DNA of 64,000 nt, from contig JAQIBP010000021.1 in NCBI GenBank assembly GCA_027858995.1, positions 1 through 64,000 on the forward strand, written 5' to 3'. The stretch comes from Deltaproteobacteria bacterium (GTDB lineage Bacteria; Desulfobacterota; Desulfobacteria; Desulfobacterales; Desulfobacteraceae). Below are positions 35,436-44,342 of this stretch, piece after piece (the stretch's first letter is position 1; each line of letters opens with the position of its first letter). The translations under genes were made by a program, and so were the position numbers. A model generated the notes under the pieces. That model searched no databases and had not been told where the DNA came from. It saw nothing but the letters and a program-made list of their open reading frames with translations.

Positions 35436-38196
35436 GGGTTTCACCTCCAAAAAGAAATGATCCCACAATCAATCCCTCAGGTTTGAATCTGGGCTTTTGA
35501 TTCTTTTCTTTTTCAATAATGACATCAGCTATTTTTTGGGCAAACTCATTTTTAATAGATTTGCCAAGTGATGATCTTTCCAACTGTTTTTGAATAAACA
35601 TTGAAAGCAGTACATTCTCTTTGTTTTTTTCTGACTTGATAATTGCCTCAATACCTTCCCGGAAGTATTCAAGCCTGTAAACAAGGGATTTGGACACAGC
35701 TTCTATGTCTTTCACAAATCCACTGGAAGCTTTCCCAATGGTTGTAAAAGATTCCCAAACAGGATTATCCCATTTTCTAACGAAAAATCTTGAACCTCCG
35801 GACCTTTTTTTCAATTCAATGGCACATGCATTTTTTTCAGCGTTTTCCTTTGCCTGAGTATCTAAAAGTTGATGCGCCCGGGATATCATTTGAGAAAGAT
35901 TTTCTTTATGATGGCAAAGCAAAATACCTGCTGAAATAGAAATGTTTTCACCCATACCAAGATTGATAGAAAGTTTTCCTTTTTCAATCTGCCATATACC
36001 ACTGACTGGTGTAATTGCACCATTATCTAAACTTATCATCTGGAAAGCTGAATTGTAATATTGTTGTATCTGCCTTGCAGCTTTCATGACAGTATCCACG
36101 GGCAAAACTGCACAAACATCATCCCCACCTGCATATATCAGTCTGCCATGGTTGTTTTTTACAATGGATGCAACACCATATATGGCAAAATCTCCCAGTG
36201 ATTCAGATATCGCTGCGTGAATTGAAGGAGTCAGCAAACGCCGAGGATATTTTTTGAAAATTATATCCCAGTTGTTCTTGTACTTTGGATCAAAAGACTT
36301 CTTTTGTAAACGTTGATAAATATCAGGATGCAAAACTGACTGCCATGTTGATGCAAGCGTACTTCCATTTACAAGTTTACCAATGTTATCACCATCCATC
36401 ATGAGGATGGCATAATACTTGTCTTTGTCCGATGGTTCTTTATCTCTGCACTTACCAAGGATATCAGCAATGTTTCCATGCAGATTCTGGGCAAGTTTCT
36501 GCTTTTCTTTTTGATCTTTTATTCCATGCCTTTTGAAGTAGTTGAACAGACTGATTTCTGTTGTGGAAGGAAAATAGTCGTTTCTATGAAACATATGATA
36601 TAAAACATGTTTATAGCTGTTTTGGGATTGGGATTTTTCAAATATTCTGTACAAAACTCTTTTCATGAGGCAAATAGTACAAAGTTTTTCAGAATCTGTC
36701 TTGAAATCCGCCGCTCTTTGCCATGCTTTTTTAAAGTTATCCCAGAATTGCCTTGTCTTTTTCTTATATTCACCGGCTTTCATTGAAGCTGAATTTGCTT
36801 CTAAATGAAGGACTTCAAACTCACCGCATAAATGACATTTTTCCCCGTTTTCTTCTGCCCTGCTTGATGTTTTAATGGTTTTTGAAGCAGCCAGAACAGA
36901 CTGAACCATGGAGTGAGTCACAGAATAAAACACACCTTTACCAGATTTGTCATAATACTTTTCATCTTTGATTATTTCATTAAATATATCTAACAGCCCT
37001 GACTGGTTTAAATAAAAATTGTCTGGTAAAAATTTCATCATTTCTTTTTTTGAATCAGCTTCGCCTGAAAGCATTTTTACCGATGCCCAGTCAAATTCCC
37101 AGTATTTATGAGATTGTCTTTTAAACATTGAATGAATATGTTTTTTGTTGGTTTCATTTTTTAGAATATCTTTGATCAGATTTTCTCCATTGTCACAAAG
37201 TTTAATCCACTCCTGTGTAATATGCTCTTTAATCAAGCAGCCAATATCTTCTGCCTGGGATTGTGGCACCAGAAAAAGAAATTTATTAGGGAAAGAAGCT
37301 ATATCTTTTGAATTGTCAAAGGTTTTAATATCATCCATCCTCCATTGATTTTTAAGATATTCGTTCATCAGTGGTTGATCAATAAGTGAGGGGTAAAGCA
37401 CATGATCGGGGCCAAGATTTTCACTCACCCATCGTATCCCTTCAAAAGCAAGCCAGGATAAAATAATAGAGCCTGTCCATAAATCTCTGAGTTTTCTTGC
37501 CTTGCTGATAAAGGACTGAACCGGTGTTATACTAAACACCATCATTCCTATATCATCATTTTGACCTGATAGTTCCATACATGAATAAAAAGCTGAAGCC
37601 AGAGAGTTATGTTGCCAGATAGAGTGGTCTGGAAATCTCGAATCGGCGGGTATTCTGTGCCAGAAACCTCCCAGTGAAGATATATTGTTCTCAGCCAGAA
37701 TAAAGCGCAGTCTTAGATGAGTATAAAAAAATCTTGCCTTTGCAAAAAGGTCTGGCTCACCCATAAATTTTCCAGAATAACCGGTTTGATCATCTGTTTT
37801 ACCAATATATTTTTTTATAGCTTCAAGCAGGTTCCCGTAAATTGTTTTAGCAGCCTCATCTGCTGGTATTGTACTTAAATTTTTTGGCAACCCTATTTCA
37901 AGTGCATCTGCCTGTGAAGTCGGATGGGTTAGAACAGGGTTTCCTGCATAGTTCACAGCCCCGTTTTTATCATCATCCTTGTTGAAAGATGGAATTTGTC
38001 CTCTCTCAAAACCGGCTGCCATGGCATCAGCAGTTTTCCAAAATTTATCATTAGACATATCAAGTCCGAATTGTTCAATCAATTCAGCAGCCCTTGATTC
38101 ATGTCCCGGAATTTGAAACACCTTATCAAACGGATCATGCATAAATGCAGCAAATTTATTATTCCAGTATTCTGTGTCTGGTGTTGTGAATGCCAT
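35428..38196 (-). CDS. cmr2: type III-B Cas10 subunit Cmr2
   Basis: Cmr2/Cas10 (922 residues), the signature large subunit. The N terminus has the HD-domain start FMHDPFDKVFQIPGHESRA. A Zn ribbon is formed by CHLCGEFE...CTICLMKR (about 450-515). The palm domains carry ILMMDGDNIGK and the intact cyclase motif YAGGDDVCAVLP (about 686-697). GGDD predicts cyclic oligoadenylate synthesis upon target RNA binding. Its start overlaps the cmr1 stop by 1 bp (TAATG). Confidence 0.96.
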   Translation of the reverse strand: MAFTTPDTEYWNNKFAAFMHDPFDKVFQIPGHESRAAELIEQFGLDMSNDKFWKTADAMAAGFERGQIPSFNKDDDKNGAVNYAGNPVLTHPTSQADALEIGLPKNLSTIPADEAAKTIYGNLLEAIKKYIGKTDDQTGYSGKFMGEPDLFAKARFFYTHLRLRFILAENNISSLGGFWHRIPADSRFPDHSIWQHNSLASAFYSCMELSGQNDDIGMMVFSITPVQSFISKARKLRDLWTGSIILSWLAFEGIRWVSENLGPDHVLYPSLIDQPLMNEYLKNQWRMDDIKTFDNSKDIASFPNKFLFLVPQSQAEDIGCLIKEHITQEWIKLCDNGENLIKDILKNETNKKHIHSMFKRQSHKYWEFDWASVKMLSGEADSKKEMMKFLPDNFYLNQSGLLDIFNEIIKDEKYYDKSGKGVFYSVTHSMVQSVLAASKTIKTSSRAEENGEKCHLCGEFEVLHLEANSASMKAGEYKKKTRQFWDNFKKAWQRAADFKTDSEKLCTICLMKRVLYRIFEKSQSQNSYKHVLYHMFHRNDYFPSTTEISLFNYFKRHGIKDQKEKQKLAQNLHGNIADILGKCRDKEPSDKDKYYAILMMDGDNIGKLVNGSTLASTWQSVLHPDIYQRLQKKSFDPKYKNNWDIIFKKYPRRLLTPSIHAAISESLGDFAIYGVASIVKNNHGRLIYAGGDDVCAVLPVDTVMKAARQIQQYYNSAFQMISLDNGAITPVSGIWQIEKGKLSINLGMGENISISAGILLCHHKENLSQMISRAHQLLDTQAKENAEKNACAIELKKRSGGSRFFVRKWDNPVWESFTTIGKASSGFVKDIEAVSKSLVYRLEYFREGIEAIIKSEKNKENVLLSMFIQKQLERSSLGKSIKNEFAQKIADVIIEKEKNQKPRFKPEGLIVGSFLFGGETHE

Positions 38197-39182
38197 TATA
38201 CCCCCCTGGAAGCCGAAATTTCTTTATCGAAATTTAAAGCTTTTTTTATGCTTATATTCATATCACTGCATGCCTTGTCATACTCTCCAATTTTTTCATT
38301 TTTATAATATTGGTAGGGCAAAAATAAAATCTGTCCTCTGAATCTGCCACTTTCCATTTTGTGTACATGGAGGAAATAAGGTTTTGCATGACGGTCATTG
38401 ATTGGATTTCCAGCCTGTGCATCAATTGGAGAAGCAATTAATTGTCTTCGGGTATCCTGATGTCTATTTTCCAGAGATAATTTGGCATTTCTATAAGCCA
38501 CACCTATATCAAACATCGCCTTATTCCATGAAGTCTGCTTTCTGAAAAGAAAAAGTATGGAATTTTTTGAAAAACTGGTAAATTTTTTTCTTGAACCTTT
38601 TTTTATAGCATTAAATTCTTCTTCAGAATTTTGATTGTTATATTCTTTTATTTCAATGCTTCCAAAACCATTTCTGCAACGTGATCCAAAGCCACCAAAT
38701 TGATGAATCATTCGTAGAGAATTCCATATTTCTTGCTTTTTTTTAGAACAATTTAATTGCAAACTAAAGGAATTTTCTGGAGAATAATATCGTCTGATAT
38801 ATTTTCTTTCTCGTTGATCGAAAAGACCATATGCCAAATATTCAATAATACTGATTCGATACGTTTTGCCCTCCACAGGAATTAACTCGCCTCTTGCAAT
38901 ATTCTCCTCTGATGGTTTACAGTTCTCAGGGATATCCAAAGAAAGTACTACATCTGATTTATGGTCAGTATCACCAAAAATTGCTGCCTCATTTTTTTTC
39001 ATCTGTTTAATATCATCACTTCCATAAAGTGCTCTCCACCAGAATCGCATCATACCTTTTATAGTAGGTGCTCTTAGCTCTGCTGAAACGCCATCAGCTC
39101 CTCCGGAAAACAGAGGGGTGACAATTTCTATATTGAATCTATGAGTGGACATGTTCTTAAATTTTTTAACAGGAAATACCAT
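38196..39182 (-). CDS. cmr1: type III-B subunit Cmr1
   Basis: Cmr1 (328 residues), a Cas7-group RAMP of the Cmr complex. The N-terminal NIEIVTPLFSGGADG and the RAPTIKGMMRFWWRAL block are characteristic of Cmr1; GGFGSRCRNGFGSIEI is the Gly-rich RAMP loop. The ATG at 39182 has GGAGGA upstream, the same arrangement as for cmr6; the ATG at 39194 overlaps that site. Confidence 0.93.
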   Translation of the reverse strand: MVFPVKKFKNMSTHRFNIEIVTPLFSGGADGVSAELRAPTIKGMMRFWWRALYGSDDIKQMKKNEAAIFGDTDHKSDVVLSLDIPENCKPSEENIARGELIPVEGKTYRISIIEYLAYGLFDQRERKYIRRYYSPENSFSLQLNCSKKKQEIWNSLRMIHQFGGFGSRCRNGFGSIEIKEYNNQNSEEEFNAIKKGSRKKFTSFSKNSILFLFRKQTSWNKAMFDIGVAYRNAKLSLENRHQDTRRQLIASPIDAQAGNPINDRHAKPYFLHVHKMESGRFRGQILFLPYQYYKNEKIGEYDKACSDMNISIKKALNFDKEISASRGV

Positions 39183-39197
39183 GTTGTCCTCCATATT

Positions 39198-40322
39198 TTA
39201 TAAAACAATTTCAAGTTTTGATTTATCCATTTTTATCCCATACCGTGTATCCGGTCTCAAACCTGTTGAAGCGATTTCAATCTCTTCTAATGCCGGGCTT
39301 CCAAATCTGGTTTCAAGGCTTTTTTTGATTTTGCTTTTAAATGACCGCAAATTATCCTTATCAAGATTGATGATTCCTTCTCCCGACATTTCAGTGATCT
39401 GTCTCGCACCCCTTAATTTTTTGTATATTTTTGTTATTTCAGGCTGTTTTTCCAGTATTTCAAAGCTCTGTAAAAAACAGTCTGTGCAGTTGCCGCAGGT
39501 TTTTATCTCTTTCGGGCAATTTTTTTTCTGCATGGCAAAAAAACCATATAAAGCAAGATGAGCCGGCATTAAATCAAGTTCTATATTTTTATAGATGATT
39601 TTCTTTAAGGTAAAATCAATTCTGAGAGTTGGTTTTAAATCCTGAACAAGGGAGAGCATTAAAGTCCCGGGATCTTTGACCTCTTTTAAATCATTGTGTG
39701 TAAGATAATTTCTAATGGATATAAATGGTATATTTACAAGATTTATTTTTGCATATTTTGTGTTTTTGTAAAATGGTTCTCCATTTTTATTTTTAAGTTT
39801 GACACTGGTATTAATTTTTGGAGGATAATAAAAATTCCTGCTGCTTTCAAACTCAGGCGATACAAGCACATGGCACAATCTGTCCTGGGGCCTGCCATAT
39901 AGCTGAGCTGCAAGGGTGAGGCAGGAACTCATTGTTTTTCTGCCGCCTGCCACTGAAAAATATATGGATGTCTGAGCCATGTTTGTGAGCTTAAAAGTAA
40001 TTTCCAGGCATAATTTTAATAGATATCTGTTTTCATCTTCACTGACAAGATCGGAAATTGTATTGCCGTGCTCATCACAAATTACATGGATTGAATCATG
40101 GTTAAAGAGTATTGAGTTCCTGGGGATATTATATTCTTCAAAGAATTTATCAAAGTTACCATCCTGTCCTGCAAGAAGAGTGGAATAGATTTTTTCTTTA
40201 CCCTGATTCGTTGTTATCACTATAATTTCATCTATATTTTTTCCAGACTTAAAGATGGCATAAAGTGTTTCAGTAATAACCTGCGGGCTTAATCCGACAA
40301 CAGCAAGAAGGATGTTTTTCAT
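39198..40322 (-). CDS. NE0113-family CARF protein (Csm6-type/ring-nuclease-like)
   Basis: A 374-residue CRISPR ancillary protein starting with NILLAVVGLSPQVITETLYAI, the signature of the NE0113 family (TIGR02584). SVAGGRKTMSSCL is the second CARF block, near residue 128. The C-terminal half has a Cys cluster (CPKEIKTCGNCTDC, about 271-284) and no convincing HEPN domain. Members are annotated as CRISPR ring nucleases or Csm6-like sensors, so it may degrade or sense cyclic oligoadenylate. Its start overlaps the cas6 stop by 4 bp. Confidence 0.8.
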   Translation of the reverse strand: MKNILLAVVGLSPQVITETLYAIFKSGKNIDEIIVITTNQGKEKIYSTLLAGQDGNFDKFFEEYNIPRNSILFNHDSIHVICDEHGNTISDLVSEDENRYLLKLCLEITFKLTNMAQTSIYFSVAGGRKTMSSCLTLAAQLYGRPQDRLCHVLVSPEFESSRNFYYPPKINTSVKLKNKNGEPFYKNTKYAKINLVNIPFISIRNYLTHNDLKEVKDPGTLMLSLVQDLKPTLRIDFTLKKIIYKNIELDLMPAHLALYGFFAMQKKNCPKEIKTCGNCTDCFLQSFEILEKQPEITKIYKKLRGARQITEMSGEGIINLDKDNLRSFKSKIKKSLETRFGSPALEEIEIASTGLRPDTRYGIKMDKSKLEIVL

Positions 40323-41257
40323 GGAGTAACCTCATAATGAAATTTACCAAGTCCGAATGCTGTCTGCTTACCTATATGTGTTTTGCTGCAAAAATCAAGC
40401 AACGGAAGATAGTTTTCAAACTTTCCATTGTATGTAATGCTTCCTGTTATCCCACCCATGAGCATTTTTTCTTTCTGCCTTGATGAGTATCTTTTCCAGT
40501 CAAACCATTGAAGGCTGTTCCCCTTGATTTCAACAGCTTGTGCTTCTTTTACTAGACTTGAATAATCAATATCAGGTTCACCTTCACCATAACACTCCAA
40601 AAGAGTTGAAATTCTTCTTAACATTGCCCGTACAAGTACATGGAAAGGAAGATCTGCTTTCAGGTGGTTTTTAAATTTTATTCTCAAGGGTGTTTCAAAC
40701 GTTAACATTAAAGTTCCGTTGGTTTTTTTTGATTTTAAATTTTCAGGGAAAAGTAATTCATTCTTGTTTTGGAATTTGATTTTTTGCTCAGATGATTTAT
40801 AAATGACCTGCCCGGCTGCCTTAACTTTTATAAGTTTAAATTTGCCGCGCTGCCCATTGATTTTTTTCCCCACTCCAATTTTCCCCATTTGGTTCAAAGC
40901 ATAAATAAAATAGGGGATATTATTATTCATGTTTCCGAATATAAGAATTTTAAAATTAAAAAGATCACCTGTTTTAAATTTTGTCTGATTTGTTAAGGGT
41001 GGTTCAATTACAAAAGGGTGTGGCACAAAGGAAAGTTTTGATTCAGGGCTTGCAGAAACTGTTTTATCGGTCTCAAATACCAGTGCATATATGCAGTTAT
41101 TGTTCAACAGGCAGGAGTTGCATTCATTCTGTTTTAAAGCGCATACAACTTTTTTTAATGCTATACCAAAAACACCTCTGAAAGTGGAACCTTTATAATA
41201 CGGCAGCTCAGCATTGTTTTTGAATTTACAGGAAAATTTATATTCACCATACTCCAT
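40319..41257 (-). CDS. cas6: CRISPR pre-crRNA endoribonuclease Cas6
   Basis: A 312-residue Cas6-family RAMP expected to cut the repeat transcript and leave the 8-nt 5' handle. GSTFRGVFGIALKKVVCAL, a Cys group (CNSCLLNNNC), FETPLRIKFKN and the C-terminal Gly-rich KTHIGKQTAFGLGKFHYE mark the family. It is the first gene of the effector operon (cas6, NE0113-type, cmr1-6). Confidence 0.87.
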   Translation of the reverse strand: MEYGEYKFSCKFKNNAELPYYKGSTFRGVFGIALKKVVCALKQNECNSCLLNNNCIYALVFETDKTVSASPESKLSFVPHPFVIEPPLTNQTKFKTGDLFNFKILIFGNMNNNIPYFIYALNQMGKIGVGKKINGQRGKFKLIKVKAAGQVIYKSSEQKIKFQNKNELLFPENLKSKKTNGTLMLTFETPLRIKFKNHLKADLPFHVLVRAMLRRISTLLECYGEGEPDIDYSSLVKEAQAVEIKGNSLQWFDWKRYSSRQKEKMLMGGITGSITYNGKFENYLPLLDFCSKTHIGKQTAFGLGKFHYEVTP

Positions 41258-41319
41258 AGTTACTCCTGGATAGTTGTTCTATTGTATGGTTATTACATAA
41301 GCTAAAAAAAATAAAGCAT

Positions 41320-41331
41320 TGCAACGTTGCA
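41320..41331. promoter_or_regulatory. palindrome upstream of cas6
   Basis: Perfect 12-bp palindrome TGCAACGTTGCA 63 bp upstream of the cas6 start, flanked by AAAGC and GCTTT. Near-identical to 29621-29632 ahead of cas1. A shared operator is the simplest reading. Confidence 0.55.
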
Positions 41332-41468
41332 GCTTTCAGTTAGTTAACAAAACTTTAATCTTTATATGACAGGAAGTAAAATATAGCAATTGAAAAGCTA
41401 TATTTGCTCTTATTGATTTTTCACAGGAGATAGAAAGGTGATTTGTTGAAAATTTTTTTCATGATGTG

Positions 41469-41513
41469 CAGGCAGGTTGGATTCAGGCAGGTTGGATTCA
41501 GGCAGGTTTAATT
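41469..41513. repeat. three tandem copies of a 15-bp unit
   Basis: CAGGCAGGTTGGATT twice (41469-41483, 41484-41498) and a third copy with two changes (41499-41513). It abuts a hairpin and lies in the 313-bp gap between cas6 and zraP, which has no gene. Confidence 0.85.
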
Positions 41514-41558
41514 TGAGTGAAGGAAATTATGTTGTATATTTTCCTTCACTCATTTTTT
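41514..41558 (+). terminator. strong hairpin with T-run between cas6 and zraP
   Basis: Perfect 13-bp stem (TGAGTGAAGGAAA / TTTCCTTCACTCA) with a 13-nt loop, followed by six T on the + strand; on the minus strand it follows the zraP stop but the tail is AAATT. It could end zraP weakly. The + orientation has the better tail although no + strand gene precedes it. Confidence 0.6.
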
Positions 41559-41570
41559 AGATCTTACATT

Positions 41571-42086
41571 TTAATTATTATAATAGCGGCCTCCACCGTG
41601 GTATCCCATTCCCTCTCCATGGGAACCTCTTTGTCCGCCTTTACCAGACCCTCTGCCGCATCCCTGCCCAAAGCCTGCGCCTTTTCCAAGTTCAGGAGCG
41701 ATCTTTCTGGCTTTTAAACGAAAATCGATTCCTTTATCCCTTACCTGTTTTTGCAGATCTGTGAGCTCTTCGGATAATTTGCTGAGTTTGTCCCTGTCTG
41801 GATTAGATGTTTCCATGAGCATTCTCATCTCCTGCTGTTTTCCAAATTTTGCAGAGCGAAGTTCATAGGTCTCATCAATAAATTGCTGGCGAAGAGCAGT
41901 GAGTTCGTCCCTTTGACCTTTGGAGAGGTCACTGATACCGCCTTGTCCTCCACCATACCCTGGGCAGTCCTGATTGAATCCTCCACCCATCATTCCCCTG
42001 CCACTGCCAGGTCCCCATGCAAATACGCTTCCTGCCACAAAGGCAACCAAAAGAATTGAACTGATAATAATAATTGTTTTTTTCAT
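41571..42086 (-). CDS. zraP: ZraP-like periplasmic zinc-responsive chaperone
   Basis: A 171-residue Spy/CpxP-superfamily protein with a Sec signal peptide (residues about 1-22, ending VFAWG) and Gly-rich ends. The central helical region is LSKGQRDELTALRQQFIDE...MRMLMETSNPDRDKLSKLSEE. The His/Gly/Cys-rich C terminus (HGEGMGYHGGG) could bind metal. In enterobacteria ZraP binds zinc and represses ZraSR. It is divergent from zraSR and has a sigma-54 element upstream. The ATG at 42086 starts the signal peptide; the one at 42098 lacks one. Confidence 0.85.
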   Translation of the reverse strand: MKKTIIIISSILLVAFVAGSVFAWGPGSGRGMMGGGFNQDCPGYGGGQGGISDLSKGQRDELTALRQQFIDETYELRSAKFGKQQEMRMLMETSNPDRDKLSKLSEELTDLQKQVRDKGIDFRLKARKIAPELGKGAGFGQGCGRGSGKGGQRGSHGEGMGYHGGGRYYNN

Positions 42087-42162
42087 AATAACCTCCAAGT
42101 TAACGGTTTGTTTAATAATTGATCTATTTTGTCTTTATTCGTTCTTTCTGCAAATCATATAA

Positions 42163-42178
42163 AGCAAAGGGTGTGCCA
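42163..42178 (-). promoter_or_regulatory. sigma-54 promoter for zraP
   Basis: On the minus strand TGGCAC-ACCCT-TTGC: exact -24 (TGGCAC) and -12 (TTGC) elements with GG-to-GC spacing of 12, about 77 bp upstream of the zraP ATG. Confidence 0.82.
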
Positions 42179-42367
42179 TAGAGGAATGTTTTTTTAACAC
42201 ATTGAAATAACAATATATATAAAATTAAGCAGGGATAAAATATTTAACCGGGATTTTGCAACTGTTTACTTTTTACCCGGATCATGGTATCCACCTGGAT
42301 ATAAAATATCCATTGAAGCTGTTGTTTAAAATCAATATATCTCTATAAACTAAGGTTTAAGCAACAA

Positions 42368-42383
42368 TGGTATTATTTTTGCT
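42368..42383 (+). promoter_or_regulatory. probable sigma-54 promoter for zraSR
   Basis: TGGTAT-TATTT-TTGCT has GG and GC 12 bp apart and a good -12 half; the -24 half is degenerate after TGG. It lies 70 bp upstream of the zraS ATG. NtrC-type ZraR at 44343 would activate it. Confidence 0.6.
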
Positions 42384-42452
42384 TTATCTATATTTAAATA
42401 GAATAAAAAGCAGATAAATTTTATAAAAGGCTATTGAGGAATATTTAAAAAT

Positions 42453-44252
42453 ATGGCAGCTGTAAAAAAAAAGAGATTCCCATTAATATCGCCTCTGTTA
42501 TTTGTAGGGATTTTACTGGTTCTACTGCCGATCTTTACTTTCATGACCATGGACAGGCTTAAAAAGCAAAAAGAGTTTTCTACCCAAAGACTTATGGGAA
42601 AGGGAATCTCCTTGATCAGAACATTTGAAGCTGGAACCAGAACCGGATTTTTCACCATGGGGTGGGGGGCAAGAAGAATTCAGACTATGCTTTTTGAAAC
42701 ATCACTGCAGCCTGAAATTGTCTATATGATGATTACATCAAAAGAAGGCAGGATAGTGGCGCACTCGGATGCCTCCAGAGTTGGAAATATTTTTCATGCC
42801 ATGCCCGCAATTTCAAATATAAACCAGGATATCTCTGAATTTAATCACAGAATAAGGCAGCTGAAAAATCAAATCCAGGTTTTTGAAGTATTCAAGCGCT
42901 TTGTCCCTGTTCGTGCAAACTTTAAGGGCAGGCATATGAAAATGCGTGGCATGTTACTGCATGGGGATAAAACACGGTCAAGCAAGCGTAAATTTGAGAG
43001 ACAGACAAAGGAGTGGTGCCAGCCATATCTCCAAAGCCAGGATGGGAATATGCCTGAAAAAGCGCAGCATTATATTTTTGCAGGTCTTTCCATGGCAAAA
43101 GAAAAAATTGCCAGGAAGAGACTGCTGAGACACACCATCTGGCGGGGGTTTTTCTATTTTGCATTGGGGTGTGTTGGTTTTATTGCTCTCTTTGCATTCC
43201 ACGGATACAGATCTGCAAAAGAATCTTTAACCCGTGTAAAGGCATTTTCCGATAATGTGATTGAAAATATGCCATCGGGATTGATCTCCATTAATTTAGA
43301 TCATGAAATAACATCCATGAATAAAACAGCAAAAGATATTCTGGGTGAAGATTTGACCAAATCAGTTCCCAAACTGATTGCATTGATAAAAAAACAAGAG
43401 ACATCCAAAGAAATTATTCATCAGGAAATTGATCTTGTTGTTGACCGGAATAAAACCATTGGGCTGGACATAACGGCATCTCCCATAAAAGACAGTGAAA
43501 ATCAAATCACGGGATTTTTATTTCTTTTTAAAGATTTAACCCAGATTAAAGAACTTAAAAAACAGGTGGAGACCAACAGGCGGCTTGCAGCAATTGGCAA
43601 GCTTGCAGCAGGAGTTGCCCATGAAATAAGGAATCCTTTAAGTTCTGTAAAAGGTTTTGCAACCTATTTTGGCAAACGTTATGAAGAGAATTCTTCTGAC
43701 AGGCAGACAGCTGATATCATGGTTAAGGAAGTGGAACGTATAAACAGATCTATTACCCAGCTGCTTGAATTTGCAAAACCCATGAGTGTTGAAAAAAAAC
43801 CTGTGGATATAAATGTTATGATAGAACACTCCTTGAAACTTGTTCACCATGATATTGTTCAAAAGAAAATCCAGACAAAGGTTGATATTAATCTTGAATC
43901 ACCTTTGATTTACACAGATGGGGACAGGATGAACCAGGTGCTTTTAAATTTATATATTAATGCCATACAAGCCATGGAAGAAGAGGGTAAGCTGGAAATC
44001 AGGGTGCAGGAAAAAGAGCAGCAGGGTGTAATTGAAATTATGGTAAAAGACAATGGCTCCGGGATTGGTAAAGAGACACTTAACCTGATTTTTGATCCAT
44101 ATTTTACTACCAGGCCCACAGGAACAGGATTGGGACTTTCAATTGTTCACACTATTATTGAAAACCTTGGAGGCAGTATAAAGGTTCAAAGCACAGAAGG
44201 TGAGGGCTCTTGTTTTATTATCAATCTGCCTGTCCAGGAGACTGGAAATTGA
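42453..44252 (+). CDS. zraS: ZraS-like membrane sensor histidine kinase
   Basis: A 599-residue kinase: TM1 (about 12-30), a periplasmic sensor loop to about 230 with IVAHSDASRVGNIF, TM2 (about 232-253), a PAS domain (about 265-370), HisKA with the phospho-acceptor His in AAGVAHEIRNPLSS (about 392), and HATPase (DGDRMNQVLLNLYINA, DNGSGIGKE, GTGLGLSIVHTII). Paired with the NtrC-type regulator downstream and divergent from zraP. In E. coli ZraS senses envelope stress/zinc. GAGGA precedes the ATG. Confidence 0.88.
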   Translation: MAAVKKKRFPLISPLLFVGILLVLLPIFTFMTMDRLKKQKEFSTQRLMGKGISLIRTFEAGTRTGFFTMGWGARRIQTMLFETSLQPEIVYMMITSKEGRIVAHSDASRVGNIFHAMPAISNINQDISEFNHRIRQLKNQIQVFEVFKRFVPVRANFKGRHMKMRGMLLHGDKTRSSKRKFERQTKEWCQPYLQSQDGNMPEKAQHYIFAGLSMAKEKIARKRLLRHTIWRGFFYFALGCVGFIALFAFHGYRSAKESLTRVKAFSDNVIENMPSGLISINLDHEITSMNKTAKDILGEDLTKSVPKLIALIKKQETSKEIIHQEIDLVVDRNKTIGLDITASPIKDSENQITGFLFLFKDLTQIKELKKQVETNRRLAAIGKLAAGVAHEIRNPLSSVKGFATYFGKRYEENSSDRQTADIMVKEVERINRSITQLLEFAKPMSVEKKPVDINVMIEHSLKLVHHDIVQKKIQTKVDINLESPLIYTDGDRMNQVLLNLYINAIQAMEEEGKLEIRVQEKEQQGVIEIMVKDNGSGIGKETLNLIFDPYFTTRPTGTGLGLSIVHTIIENLGGSIKVQSTEGEGSCFIINLPVQETGN

Positions 44253-44342
44253 AAATTGAAATTGGAAAAACGATTTAATGGTTTGCTGTTGGCAGAAGCA
44301 TTCAAAGCCGGTTGCAGTAGTTTTTAAAAGGATAAAAAACAG

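Noticed and set aside
39708-39725. RNYLTH in the NE0113-family protein resembles a HEPN R-x4-H motif
   Set aside because: It lies just after the CARF domain near residue 202, not within a recognisable C-terminal HEPN helix bundle; a chance match is more likely.
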